In this document: in pieces, positions 38,936 to 51,700 of the stretch
How positions within the stretch are numbered: the first letter of the stretch is position 1
Layout of the letters: each line of letters starts with the position of its first letter
Source of the DNA: Sindora glabra
Lineage: Eukaryota; Streptophyta; Magnoliopsida; Fabales; Fabaceae
NCBI GenBank assembly: GCA_020226215.1
Contig: CM035232.1
Location: 77,618,130-77,682,129, forward strand
Direction: 5' to 3'
DNA: 64,000 bases
Notes under the pieces: generated by a model
Database searches by the model: none
What the model saw: the letters and a program-made list of their open reading frames with translations, nothing else
What the model was told of the DNA's origin: nothing
Made by a program: the position numbers and the translations under genes

Positions 38936-41044
38936 TTCTTACAAAAACATAAGTTTTGATTATGTGTTTTACTGCCTTTGATGAATTTTTATATGATAAA
39001 TATATGTCAAATATGTTTTGGTTTAAATCAGAAGTTACACGTTTTGATGAATGTTTATGTGGTAAATTAACATCAAATCAGTTTTTGTTTAAACTAGATA
39101 TATATGAAATATATGCAAACTCATTGTTTGGTTCTGATTTTGTAGATATATATAAGGTATATATAATCTGTATTTCGAATGTGATTAACAATTGATGAGA
39201 TTAATTGTATGAATCTGATTATACATTTTCTGGTTCATGTTCAAATCTATTTCATGCGTAATTCTGGATTTTTTATTTGAATTTGAATTCGCTTCTGTGA
39301 TTGATTTTGGGTTCTATTTTAAATAAGAACTAATAGGATTAATTACATAAAAATCACTTTCTAATGTAAAGAGGTTCTGTTGTCAATCAAAATTAATCAA
39401 ACTTAATCCTTAAGTTAGGTTGTATATGTGTGATATATATATGCATTCTGGATTAGTATTTAATTCTGAGCTTTCATATGATGAAGCCTTAAATCTGTAT
39501 TGTATATGTGATATAATCTGCATTTAAAGAATACAATCTATTCTGCACGGAATCAATGTGATTAATTTTGAATCTATCTTCATATATAGATCTGGTTAAA
39601 TTTGTTTTAATGTGATTTGAAATAAATCTGGATTAATGTATGAAGAACATGCGTGTATGGTATAATATGTTTGAATTTCAGGATTGCGATTTGAATGTCA
39701 AATAATGTCGAATTGTTCAACTAAAAGGGTGTGTCAATTGTTAATAGAAAAATTGTAATTTGAATGTCAGATGAATTCAATTTTTCACTTGGGGGGCTCC
39801 GCCTCCCACAGCTCTAAGCAAGGGGCTTTGCCCCCTTGACCCCGCCCACTAACCGGCTAGCGGGACCGCCGTGCTAACTCTGCGTAGCATTCAAAAATCA
39901 TTTTTTGTTCTTAAGGCGCTGTTTTAAAACATGATTTTTTATGATGATTATGTTATGAAATATATATTTCAATCATCATGCTTATTTTGGTCATATATAA
40001 TTCTTAGCAGTTATTACATATGATACATGAATGTGTTGCATAGTATGGCCTTTGGAGTTTTTGTGGATGGATTTTAAATACGACCTACATGTCGTGTCTT
40101 CCTCTATTTCTCTAATGTATATTCTCTTCTCATCTCACTCCCCTCGAATGTAACTCGAGGTATCTATTGTAAATTTGTAATTGCAATGGAGCATTCTTGG
40201 CTTGGAATAAGGAGAAGTTGAAGAGCTTTGAGACAAGAAGAAGTTAAGGAGTTAGTTAGGAATGTCATTAGAAAATAGAATTTTGGGGCCATACTATGTG
40301 ACATTTTGATTTCTTTATTATGTGATGATATTGATGAGCATGCATTTATTATGTGATAGAATGTGTTCCTACTATGTGATAGTTCTATTCATCGCATGAT
40401 ATATGATATGCATTAGTCTATTTTATTCATTTACTTTATATGATGTATGAGATATGCTAGATATAATGCATGAATAAATAGGCTAGTTATGGTGAGATCT
40501 AATAATGAATAAGTTAAAATCCCTCATTTGAAATATTAAGTTAGTTATAATTAAACGATTCCTTGCAATGCTTGGCACTCGTCAAGGCCTTGATCGACAT
40601 AAGGTAGGTTTGCCAAAGCAAAGTACCTCGTTTATCTTAGTGAGACGCGACAAGATAATAGTGATATCCGAATGTCAAACAGTGGGTCTAACTTAACTAG
40701 AATATCTTAATAGGATTGAGACCTAGAGGCATAAAGTTAGGTCTTAGTTCATAAGATGCACTAGAATAAGTATTGTTCACCTAACTATCCGAGAGTTGTA
40801 TATGATACAATTGGCAAGTGTTACCTACCTAAATAACTAAGTTTTAAGTGTTTAGTCAAAGTTAACTTAAGGCTTGGTGAAATATGGATCTTGGCCCACT
40901 AGAAAGCTTAGACAATGTGACTTTTCGAATTAATAGTGAGGGCTATTAATTTGAATAAAATAGTGGAAAGTACATTTAATAAAAGACTTTATTAAATGTT
41001 TTAAACTTAATAGTTACTTTATATATTTCTGTCGTAGATAACTA
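38936..41044 (+). other. Long non-coding leader of the copia element
   Basis: About 2.1 kb separate the primer site and the gag start. The only sizeable frame (38956-39195) is AT-rich and lacks any known motif, so I treat it as accidental. A GC-rich island lies at 39790-39890. Confidence 0.7.
39790..39890 (+). other. GC-rich hairpin island in the copia leader
   Basis: About 100 bases rich in G and C stand out in the AT-rich leader. Contained inverted repeats include GGGGGGCTCCGCCTCCC near 39792 and AAGGGGCTTTGCCCCCTT near 39820. The place, between primer site and gag, is where retroelements keep packaging or dimer signals; that role is inference. Confidence 0.6.
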
Positions 41045-44000
41045 ATGGCTAATACATCAAATAACTTATCACTGTGATCGGTCCTTGAGAAGGACAAACT
41101 GAATGGGATAAACTTCCTGGACTGGTACAAGAATTTAAGGATAGTCCTCAAACATGAGAGAAAAATGTATGTCCTAGAGGAACCTGTTCCTTAAGAACCT
41201 AAAGCTACTACCCCTCGAGCTTAAAAAGATGCTTATAAGAAGCATTATGATGACGCATTAGATGTCAGTTGTCTCATGTTAGCTACCATGGACTCTGAGC
41301 TTCAGAAGCAACATGAGAACATGGAAGCTTATGACATGCTTGAGCATCTTAAGAAGTTTTATGAAGGCCAAGCTCAACATGAGAGGTTTGAGGTGACAAA
41401 AGCGTTATTTTAGTACAAACTAGCAGAAGGAAACCCTGTTGGGCCTCATGTACTCAAAATGATTGAGTATGTTGAGAACCTTGAGAGATTGGATGCTCCA
41501 CTAGGTTAAGAGTTAGCCACTAACTTAATTCTGCAATCGTTGCCACAGAGTTATGGTCAATTTATCATGAATTTCAACATGAATGAAATTAACAAACCAC
41601 TGCCAGAATTGTTAAGTATGTTAAGAACTACTAAACAAAATTTGCAAAAGACTAAGCCTAATACCATAATGATGGTTCAAAAGGACAAAGGCAAGGGCAA
41701 AAACAAGAAGGATTCCAAATCCAAAGGCAAGCCCAAGTCTAAGTCTTTTACACTGAAACCAAAAGGGGGTGTGGCTAAGGAAGGGACATGCTTCCATTAC
41801 GGTCAAACCGGACATTAGAAAAGAAATTACAAGGTCTATCTGGAAGATCTGAAAAAGAAGAAGGGAAGTGAGACTTCCGCTTCAGGTATATATGCTATAG
41901 AAATTAATGTTTTCACTTCTACATCTTGGATATTAGATACTGGATGTAGTTCTCACATTTGTATAAATATGCAGGAATTACAAAGAAGTAGGACTTTAAC
42001 TAAAGGTGAAGTGAACCAATGAGTTGGCAATGGAGCAAGAGTTGTTGTACTAGTTGCAGGGACATATTATCTATCTTTACCTTCTGGTTTAGTAATAGAA
42101 TTAGAGGATTGTTATTTTATGCCTGCTATCAGCAAGAATATTATTTTTGTTTCTTGTTTAGACAAGAAAGGTTTTTCATTTATAATAAAGGACAAAAGTT
42201 GTTCATTTTATTTAAATGAAATATTTTACTGCAGTGCACAAATGTTCAATGGACTCTATATTTTTTATCTTGAAATGCCTGTCTATAACATAAACCTTAA
42301 GCAATTTAAATCAAATGATTTAAATCTAACCTATCTCTGGCATTGTCGTTTGGGCCATATAAATGAGAAACGCATATCCAAGCTCCATAAAGATGGATTC
42401 TTGGATTCATTTGATTTTGAATTATATGAAATATGCAAATCTTGTTTACTAGGTAAAATGACTAAAGCACCATTCACTAGACACAGTGAAACGGCTAATG
42501 ATCTATTAAGTCTCATACATACTGATGTATGTGGGCTTATTAGTTCACCTGCTAGAGGAGGTTTCCAGTACTTCATTACATTTTCTGATGATTTCAGTAG
42601 ATATGGATATATGTATCTTATAAAACACAAATCAGAATCCTTTGAAAAGTTCAAGGAATTCAAGAATGAAGTGCAAAACTAACTAGGCAAAAGTATTAAA
42701 ACACTTTGATTAGATCGAGGTGGAGAATACTTAAGCCAAGAATTTGATGACTATTTAAAGGAGTGTGGTATAGTATCATAACTCACTCCACCTGGAACAC
42801 CACAATGGAATGGTGTTTTAGAAAAAAGGAATCGTATCTTGTTAGACATGGTACGATCTATGATGAGTCATACAGATCTTCCAATTTCCTTTTGGGGGCA
42901 TTCTCTAGAGACAACTGCTTTTACGCTCAACCGTGTTCCTTTTAAAACGGTTCAAAAGACTCCATATGAGATATGGTTTAGGAAACGACCTAGCTTGTCT
43001 TTTATGAAGATTTAGGGTTGCGAAGCCTATGTAAAATATCAAGTTTCTTATAAGCTTGGACCCAAATCAGATAAGTGCTACTTTATAGGATATCCAAAGG
43101 AAACTAAAGGATACTATTTCTATAATCCTAGTGAAGGCAAAGTATTTGTTGCATGAACTGGTATTTTTCTTAAAAGAGAATTTATCTCTAAGAAAAATAG
43201 TGGGAGGAAAGTAGAAATCGAAGAAGTACTAGATTTACAAAGTAATACTGAACCTGTAATAGAGCTTGAATAGAGACCACAAGATGTTGTGGCTTAAGAA
43301 CTAGCTCGAGTAACACAAGGCCCACGTGGATCTAGTAGGATATGCCATGAGCCCGAGAAATATGGATTTCTTATGACTCAAAATGGCGATATTTTGCTCA
43401 TGGATCAAGATGAGCCTACAATCTACCAAGAAGCTATAAAAGGGTCAAATTCTAAAAAGTGGCTTGAGGCCATGAAATTTGAGATGGATTCCATGTATAC
43501 TAACCAAGTATGGACTTTGGTTGATCTACTTGAAGGGGTAAAACCTATTGGGTGCAAATGGGTTTTCAAGAAGAAAACCGACATGGATGGTAATGTGCAA
43601 ACCTTTAAAGGACGATTAGTCGCAAAAGGTTATAGGCAAGTTCATGTTATAGACTATGATGAAACCTATTCCCCAGTTGACATGCTTAAATTCATCCAGA
43701 TTTTACTTGCTTTTGCAGCTTTTTATGATTATGAAATATGGCAGATGGATGTCAAAACTGCTTTTCTTAATGAAAAGCTCCTTGGATGTGTACATGACAC
43801 AGCCCAAGCGTTTTATCATTTCTGAAACTGCTGGAAAGGTATATAAGTTACAACGATCCATTTATGGATTAAAGCAAGCTTCACGGAGTTGGAATCTTTA
43901 TTTTGATGAGGCAATCAAAGAATTTGGTTTTATAAAAAATGAAGATGAATCTTGTGTTTACAAAAAGGTTAGTAAGAGCATAATTATTTTCCTTGTATTA

Positions 44001-44984
44001 TATGTGGATGACATACTACTCATTGGAAATGATATCCCTACATTGCAAATAGTAAAGACTTGGTTAAGGAATTATTTCTCGATGAAAGACTTAGGTAAAG
44101 CTGCCTATATACTAGGTATTAAAATCTATAGAGATAGATCAAAAAAATTGCTTAGCCTAAGTCAAAGTACATACATATATAAAGTGTTAAAACGGTTTAA
44201 CATGCAAGAATCCAAAAGAGGATTTTTGCCTATGTCGCATGGCATAAATTTGTCCAAAGCTCAATGTCATTCGACACAAGATGAGAAGGACCACATGAAT
44301 AAGATACCATATGCATCAGCAATTGGATCTATCATGTATGCCATGATATGTACTCACCTTGATGTCTCCTATGCTTTAAACATGACGAGCAGGTACTAGT
44401 AAAATCCAGGTGAACCTTATTGGACTACCGTTAAGAATATCCTTAATTACTTGAGAAGGACTAAGGATTCATTCTTAATATATGGAGGAGATGAAGAACT
44501 TGTTGTAAAAGGTTACACTAATGCCAGTTTCCAATCCGACAAGGATGACTTTAGATCGCAGTCAAGTTATGTATTTAGCTTAAATGGTAGTGTTGTGTGC
44601 TGGAAGAGTTCAACGCAGGAAACAATGGCCGACTCTACTACAGAGGCTGAGTATATTGCTGCCTCTGATGCGTCAAAAGAGACTGTTTGGATCAAAAAGT
44701 TCATTACTGAACTTGGCGTTGTTCTTAGCATTGCAAACCCAGTGGATCTCTATTGTGACAACAATGGAGCCATTATACAAGCCAAGGAACCTAGATCTCA
44801 CCAACGATCCAAACATATACTTAAGCGTTTCCATCTCATTCGAGAAATCATCGATAGAGGAGATGTGAAGATATATAAAGTACCAACTGATGATAATATC
44901 GCTGACCTATTGACAAAGCCTTTAGCACAGAAAAAGCATGATGGTCATACTAAGTCACTTGGTATTAGATACATGAATGATTGA
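41045..44984 (+). pseudogene. Ty1/copia gag-pol polyprotein, inactivated
   Basis: The ATG at 41045 opens MANTSNNLSL, with a stop at codon 11. Domains in order: gag (41045-41830) ending in a zinc knuckle 'CFHYGQTGH' in which the second and last Cys have become Tyr; protease with 'LDTGCSSH' near 41933; integrase with the zinc-binding 'HCRLGH' and 'CKSC', then the acidic core with 'HTDVCG', 'DRGGEY' and 'NGVLEKRNR' (42330-42840); RT with 'WQMDVKTAFLNE' and 'YVDDILLIG' (43460-44030); RNase H with 'STTEAEYIA' and 'DNNGAI', where the usual first Asp is Asn ('GYTNASF'). There are about sixteen in-frame stops, nearly all explained by C-to-T or G-to-A changes at Gln, Arg or Trp codons. One frameshift lies near 43780. 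The frame ends at 44984, just before the polypurine tract. Minus-strand frames at 41621-41815 and 42331-42663 are shadows. Confidence 0.95.
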
Positions 44985-44993
44985 CTCTAGTTT

Positions 44994-45004
44994 AAGTGGG
45001 AGAT
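44994..45004 (+). promoter_or_regulatory. Polypurine tract
   Basis: AAGTGGGAGAT directly precedes the 3' LTR; this is the usual plus-strand priming site of copia elements. Confidence 0.85.
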
Positions 45005-46657
45005 TATTGATGTAATCTTAGGAATCAATCATATAGATGATTGAAATAATACACAATGTATTATGTTTTATTTTAGGCATTGCAATTATTATATTTTATT
45101 TTCAATTTTGCGTAATTTATAACTTAATATAGTAATTGTTCCTGTAATAGTTTTACTATTCCTAAAATACCCCTAGTCAAATATTATTACGAAAAGGATA
45201 GTAATATTACATTGAGACTGGCATGTATACTGATTGATGATTATGAATCATGGATATGTGATATCAAGTTAATACATGAGTACATTGTTAGTGAACAGAT
45301 GTACTGGACTGACCCAATATGAAAATACTGCATGGATAAAACTTGTGTCATTAGTAGTTCTCATATGGTCACAATTGCTTATTATCATTTGACCTGAAGT
45401 CACTATGGTTCCTTACATGAAAGGTTACTCACTTTGATGTTGTCCTATGTCACTTTTAATCAGGATGACAAGTAGGGCGTTGATTGAGTGTGTCACGAAT
45501 CATGTAGAGGGAAGTGAGTGATGTAGATGAAATTTTGTTACTCTTATAAAAAAGAGATATATCCTTGGACCCCGTGATTGAGTAAGACTTAGAAATGCAC
45601 GGCCCTGCTCAAATGGATCAATATGTGATATTGATAATTTGTTTTGAAGTCTACTCAGTATCAAGAAATATAAATTGAACTTTGACAAGGATGACACTCT
45701 CCATACCTCCAGTTCAATTTGGATATTATTACAAAAGGGATTATGATGCAAAATGTTAATCATGTATTAGGTGGATGTCGAATCATAGACATTCTTACTA
45801 CTTGAGTGGCAATGATGTATTGCTAGATACCGCTCACTGTCTATAGCTCAATAATAAGTCATTATTAATATAGTAAGAACCTACAGGATCATACAAAAAG
45901 AGTAGGAATAAGACATTAATTATTTGAATTTTAATTATATTAATATCCAATTAATTAAACTTATTTTCGTACATATATATTATTAAATAATAATATATTT
46001 TTCACGTAATAAATATAATTATTATTACGTGATATTATTTGATATTAAAGTAATATCAAATATTTACATTATCAGAAATTAGATAAATATATTATAAGAT
46101 AATAATATTTTGATATTTGATAATTATATGCAATTATCTAATATAAGATATTTATATTATGAGATAATATTATTATCTAATATTAGATAATTAACATATA
46201 AGTCCTATTTCTCCTCATTATCTCTAGGATAAGGATAAGATGAGTTATTAAGTGTGATTAGGATTTTGGAAGTATTATCTTAGTAGGACTAGGATTATGG
46301 CTTGCCTAAGTTCTATAAAAGGGAACTTGAAGGTAGCACTTTTAATACACGCTTATAACTTCCATAAAATCCTAAATCACTTCGAAAACATCCAATCCTA
46401 AATCCTAGAGAGAAAAACGCATCCTAGCAGATTCGTGGAGGGTGAGAGATCGTTGTTCACTTCGTGTGGATACCGTAAAGACGCCATACCTTCCGGCCGG
46501 CGTTTGATTCATCCGTTCTTAAGTTTTAATTAGTAGAAATACGAGTGCCCAATAGGTAAAGTCCTAATTATTGATTTATGCTTTTTGCATGGATCCTAGG
46601 TAGAATTCGGATCAAATTTTGAATTTTCACTGCATGTGATAATCCGAATTCCCAGCA
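45005..46657 (+). repeat. 3' LTR of the copia element
   Basis: It is collinear with 37292-38922 and 1653 bp long. It starts TATTGATGTAATC (TG decayed to TA) and ends CCCAGCA. Substitutions between the two LTRs are scattered along the whole length, so insertion is not recent. A TATA box lies at 46314-46320. The ORF on the minus strand at 45500-45763 is accidental. Confidence 0.93.
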
Positions 46658-47400
46658 CTTACAACTAAGTTAGTACTTATACCTTACCCATTGAGAAAGT
46701 GTTTATATGCTTTGAAGGGTAATTGGAAATTATTGATGCTTATAATGGCTTGATACTTATTTATGACCAATGGGGAAAATATGCATCCCTCATATGACTT
46801 ATTCCTAAGGTAAAAAGGTACAAGGCAGGATTGAAGTTATAAGGGGAAGAAGGTTATAAGATGAGACCAAAGTTACAAGGGTTCACCTAAGTACCAACTA
46901 TAGCCATCTGACTTAATAATTTGAATAACTATCATTTAAAGAAAATATTATTAAGAATTTATTACATGATTTTTCAAATGTATCGGTACATATATGATCT
47001 TTTATAGTGAAAATTCTTTAGAAAAAAGAGAAAGGTAGCCATTCAATGAGTAGCTTTTGATACTCACACTCATGTGTGTTATTTCTTTTATAGATATTGG
47101 TTGTGGACCTAATGAGACAAATTGATATATATACTAGATATTTTTCCTTCTCCTTAAAGGCATGCCAAAGGAATAGTTTACAGGATAGTTTGGTTTATTT
47201 AGGGAGAATTACTCCTCAAAATGTTATGTATATACTAATAATAGCATATTTTGTATACTTTCTAAACTTATGTATATATTTTCCTTATTACACGTATCAA
47301 TATAAATTGATTTTCTCTCACATCTATGTTTTTCAATACTTATATAATTACAAATATTTTTCCTATTATATACAATAATAGAAGTGTTGAGAAATTTTTA
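46658..47400 (+). repeat. LTR-like copy C, second part after the copia insertion
   Basis: The stretch 47015-47065 ('aaaaaagagaaaggtagcc', then 'caatgagtagcttttgatac') matches the reverse complement of copy A near 25730-25770. The right end is unclear. ORF 47097-47378 has no motif and lies in this repeat. Confidence 0.5.
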
Positions 47401-48792
47401 GAGTATCAAGTCTTGTAAAGTTATTTAGTTAGTAAATCTACACTAATTAGATATCTTTACGTTGGTTACAATATTTGAAAATCAAGTCATGATAGGTGTG
47501 GCTCTTTAACACCTTGTATTTCTAGATAATCTCTTAATTAATAGGCTTCACATATCAATAGTTAGATATGTGAAACTATAATATATATGTATTTGCTTTG
47601 TAAAAAGATACTTCTTTACAAATTAGGTTGATATGAACTAATGAAAAGGAAATGAAAAATATGTGATATGTTAATGATTGTAACCTAATGAAGTTTGGGT
47701 CCAATTTATATTTCCTTATGGCATAAGTTATTAATTAGGGAAAACATCTCTTTTACCTTAGTAAATGTATGAAAGTGTGTTATTAATTAAAGTGGAACCT
47801 AATCATTATAAATGAATGCACATGTGTATTGGTATCTTCATTTAAGTATATTTTTACAAGTTCCTAAATGTTTACTCATTTAGTTTTAATGAAAATCATT
47901 CCCTCCTTTTTCATTTTTTTTTTGTTTTTGTTTTCCTTAGGAATTTCTTTCCTAAGTGTGCAACTACCATTAAATGGGATGAAAGTGAGGTTGTTCATGA
48001 AATTTTTTCACAAAGGTAAGTAATGGGACAATTGGATTAGTTTCGTATGTTGGTTCATCAATACATTGTGTGTTTAATTCTTAAATACTATAAATTCTTT
48101 AGAAGCATAGCATCCCTTATATATGAAATATTGCATTAGACACATTTAAGGAAAGATGGTAAGTTGTCACCCATAATGACTTCTAATGTTGGTCACATGT
48201 CCTAGGGATGAATCATGACATTATATTGAAGGATTTGATGAAGATTGACTTCTCTTTATCTTGAGTAAGAAGAAAAACGAAAAGAAGTGAAGAAGGTGAA
48301 AGAGGAAGATTTTAGGTTTTTAGGGAAAATGGAGAATAAGGGATTTGATTGAAGTTTTAGGAAGAAAAAGGAAAATAAAGGCAGCAATAAAATTGAAAAA
48401 GTGTCCTAAATCTCATCCATGCTTACATACTCATCTCTAATTACACTTAGCCTTCGAACATTTTATCTCATCCATTTTTTCTCAACTAATTCATGTAAAT
48501 TCTCCCTCCAACTACATTTCAATAATTAAATATTTTCTACATAAAATTTGTATCTCATATCCTATTTAGCTTAATTTATTATTATTATTAAACAAAAGCA
48601 TTCTAACATTAGAGGATCATAAAAGACTTGTACAAAATCATTTTATATTTTGTTTGTTATCATGTTGTACAAGAATATATTCGCTTAAAAATAATTAATT
48701 TAATTAAAATATCTTTAAATATCAAAACATATAAATTTGAAGTACATAATTAAACTAAAATGCTTTTCAATAGTAATATCTTATTAAATATA
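47401..48792. other. AT-rich DNA, nothing recognised
   Basis: There is no open frame, RNA gene or repeat border that I can support. Confidence 0.5.
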
Positions 48793-51700
48793 AGTAATAT
48801 CCCAAGTTTAAATCTAAAATTTTATAAATTTTAATGCTTGTAGATAATTAACTATTTATTTAGTTAATATATGATTTTAAATTTATTTTCAATATTAAAA
48901 ATTCTAAAATTTTGAAAATAATATTTATGACAATATTCAAGATTTATTTTTATAGATATGACCATTATTAGTTTAAAACTATTTTAAAATGATTTTATAA
49001 GGAATTCTTAAAGGTTGAAAATATTTAAAGGATTAGGGTTGGAAGTATTTATGAAATAAATGCTCATATTTAATAAATTATTTTAAGAGAATTATGAAGG
49101 TTTGAAACAGATTTATTTTTAAATGACCATTATTAATTCGAAGTATGTTTATATATTTTATGAGGATTTTCTCATAAATTGAAAATTGTAATTATGATTA
49201 TAAAATTTTATAAATTAATTATGGGTATTTGATAAATTTATTTTTAAAAATTAAGAGAGAAGCTTAAAAATAATTGAATTGAGATTTTAAACATATAGAT
49301 AGCTACATTGTTTATAAATTGGATATGGACAGTTGACATCTTTTTAAAGAGAATTAAGCTTATATGGGCGTAATGCATAGCATAAAAACCTAAGCTTTGC
49401 TTTATTTTAAACCACATCTCTGTTCCATTTTTTTAGCAATTTTCAAACAACTCTCACTTAGGATTCTGTGCATTTCCTTTTATGTTAATTGTTATCCTAT
49501 TTCTTTTTTTTTCCCTTATGGGTTAGGTTTAATGGGTTGACTTGGAACTGGTATAATTTTATCTGACTTGAGATTGGGACTGAGACTAAGACGGAAAATG
49601 ATAATAGTAGCTCGACTTGGTAAGAGATTAGGACTGGTTAGTCCGATCTGATAAAAGACCGAGACTTATAAATGTTAACTCGTCGGATTATTGGGTTAAC
49701 TCGTTAACTTGGTAATAATAGTAAGTAATAAATAATTAATTTATTATTGTATGTTTAATTTTTATATGCATATTAAAATAATAATTTTGATATATTAAAA
49801 TTATACTTTAATATATATAATATTAAAATTATATAAATGAGCAATATAAAATATTTTTTAATATTAAAATTAATAAATTTATAGATTTAATATTATCAAT
49901 ATATTATATAATTTTATCAAAATAAATAATTATATTAAAATTTAAATTATTTAAAAATTTTAAATAAATAATTTTCACATTAATTTTAAATATATTATAT
50001 ACATATATATAATATAATACATTATTATTTATTTTTTATTACTATAGATAAATTATTATAATTATTTTTATTAATATATTATTTGTATGAGTATTTATTT
50101 ATATATATTTGATAATATATAAATTATTAAACATATTTATTTTTATATATAATACTTTGAACTTGATCAATATATATTTAATAATATAAATTTATTTTAT
50201 TAAATATAAATATATAATATATAATAATATATATTTATTTTATAATATAAAATAAATATATAATATAAAATTATTGTTTAATATAAAATTTAAATTATTT
50301 TATTAAATATATATATTATTAAATATAAATTCACACATTTATTAGATTTTATTAATATATATTTATTTTATTAAATATATTTATATTCATATATAATATA
50401 TATGATAATAATAATATTATTATATTTGATAAATAATAATATTATTATATTTGATAAATAATAATAATAATAAAATGGGTTATAAAAATTCGTTTGAACC
50501 TATTTGATAAATGTCGACCTAAGACTGAGATTGAGATTAAAATAAGATTGGGATTGGAACTGATATTATAACAACTCAATTTAAATCCAATCTGATAAAA
50601 AAATAATACAATTTAGGATTGACCCAACACATAATTTTTACACATTAAATTAATTTGGTAGAATTGAATTAGTATGTTTTGACAGTCCTATTAGTAATCC
50701 GCATATTACAGCTGCTTAGCTCTTTTTAATACTTCTGGACTTCTCTCTCCCCCATTCCCGAAGACCACTTTCTCTTCTCATTCCTTTCCACCGCCTCTCT
50801 CTTGCTCTGATCTCTTTCTCCCTCCTTCCCTTTCTTTCGCTGGAGCTTCCACTCTCCACAACATTAGTCTCCATTGTCTCTATCTGCCATGCTTGCTATT
50901 GTGTGTCGCGATTGCAGGAGAAATTTGTTTGTTGGTAAAACTCCACTATATGAGGGAGCTCCATGACCGGCTAGTAGTGAAGCGAGCTTCGCATAGCGTG
51001 TTCCAGTGAGTTTCTGTTCGGCCTCTATCTCCAGCGAGTTTCTTATCTGTTCATTCGTTGGATGCTTGATGAAATGTTGTTGATGCTATCATATTCTCTC
51101 TGTTTTATTTGGATCGTTTCTGCTATTGGAGGTGCTGAGTCGCACAGTAACACCCAGAACTAGCAGAACACAAGCTCGCCATCCTGCTGGCAGTTACCGA
51201 AATTCCACCGCCGATGGTTGGAGTGAAATTTTTCAAGAGAAAGGTAATTTCGTCAGAGCTTGAGTTCCATTATTTGTGGGTTAAAAAACTCATCCCACAA
51301 AAACCCATTGTTATAAATATATATATTTGTAAAACTTGGTGATAGTTTAAAAAATATTACTCCAGACAAGGTATTACAATGATATCCTTAAAGAGTGTCT
51401 AAGGAGCAATTCATACATAGATTCAAGAAATTCGTAAATATGTGAAATGTGTGACATATGAACTTCTTGGATTATCCTAAGTAACAGTTAAAAATATATT
51501 AGAAAGGAAAAGTGTATTTTTAAGTGCTAGTGTTTTGTCGGTGTTATACTTTGATATAGAAACTTACTTTCATTAAAATTTATGACTTTTCAATGATAAC
51601 TATGAAAGTAAAGGAAACGAAGGATGATTAAGTGATACAAAATGAGGCTTTTAGGGCTTTAAGTTCTCATATTTATATTTATATGGTTTCAATTTGAAAA

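Larger units (their letters stand above)
37292..46657 (+). mobile_element. Complete but inactive Ty1/copia retrotransposon, 9.37 kb
   Basis: It contains, in order, a 5' LTR, a primer-binding site for initiator-Met tRNA, a long leader, a gag-pol frame (order protease, integrase, RT, RNase H as in copia), a polypurine tract and a 3' LTR. It sits in LTR-like copy C. The flanks are cttat (37287-37291) and cttac (46658-46662), a target duplication with one change. About sixteen in-frame stops and a frameshift end any coding ability. Three more LTR copies of the family exist in the window as two solo LTRs and possibly a small fragment near 60996. I do not assign a named lineage. Confidence 0.95.

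Noticed and set aside
38956..39195. 79-codon frame in the copia leader
   Set aside because: AT-rich codons, no motif, and leaders of this sort are normally non-coding.
39790..39890. GC-rich stretch as an organelle insertion or tRNA gene
   Set aside because: No cloverleaf, no recognisable plastid or mitochondrial gene text; its place inside the copia leader explains it better.
42331..42663. 110-codon minus-strand frame
   Set aside because: Shadow of the copia integrase on the plus strand.
50700..51250. Less AT-rich, CT-rich stretch as a host-gene promoter or first exon
   Set aside because: The related repeat at 14620-15000 has the same kind of leader, so it belongs to the LTR-like repeat; no frame follows.
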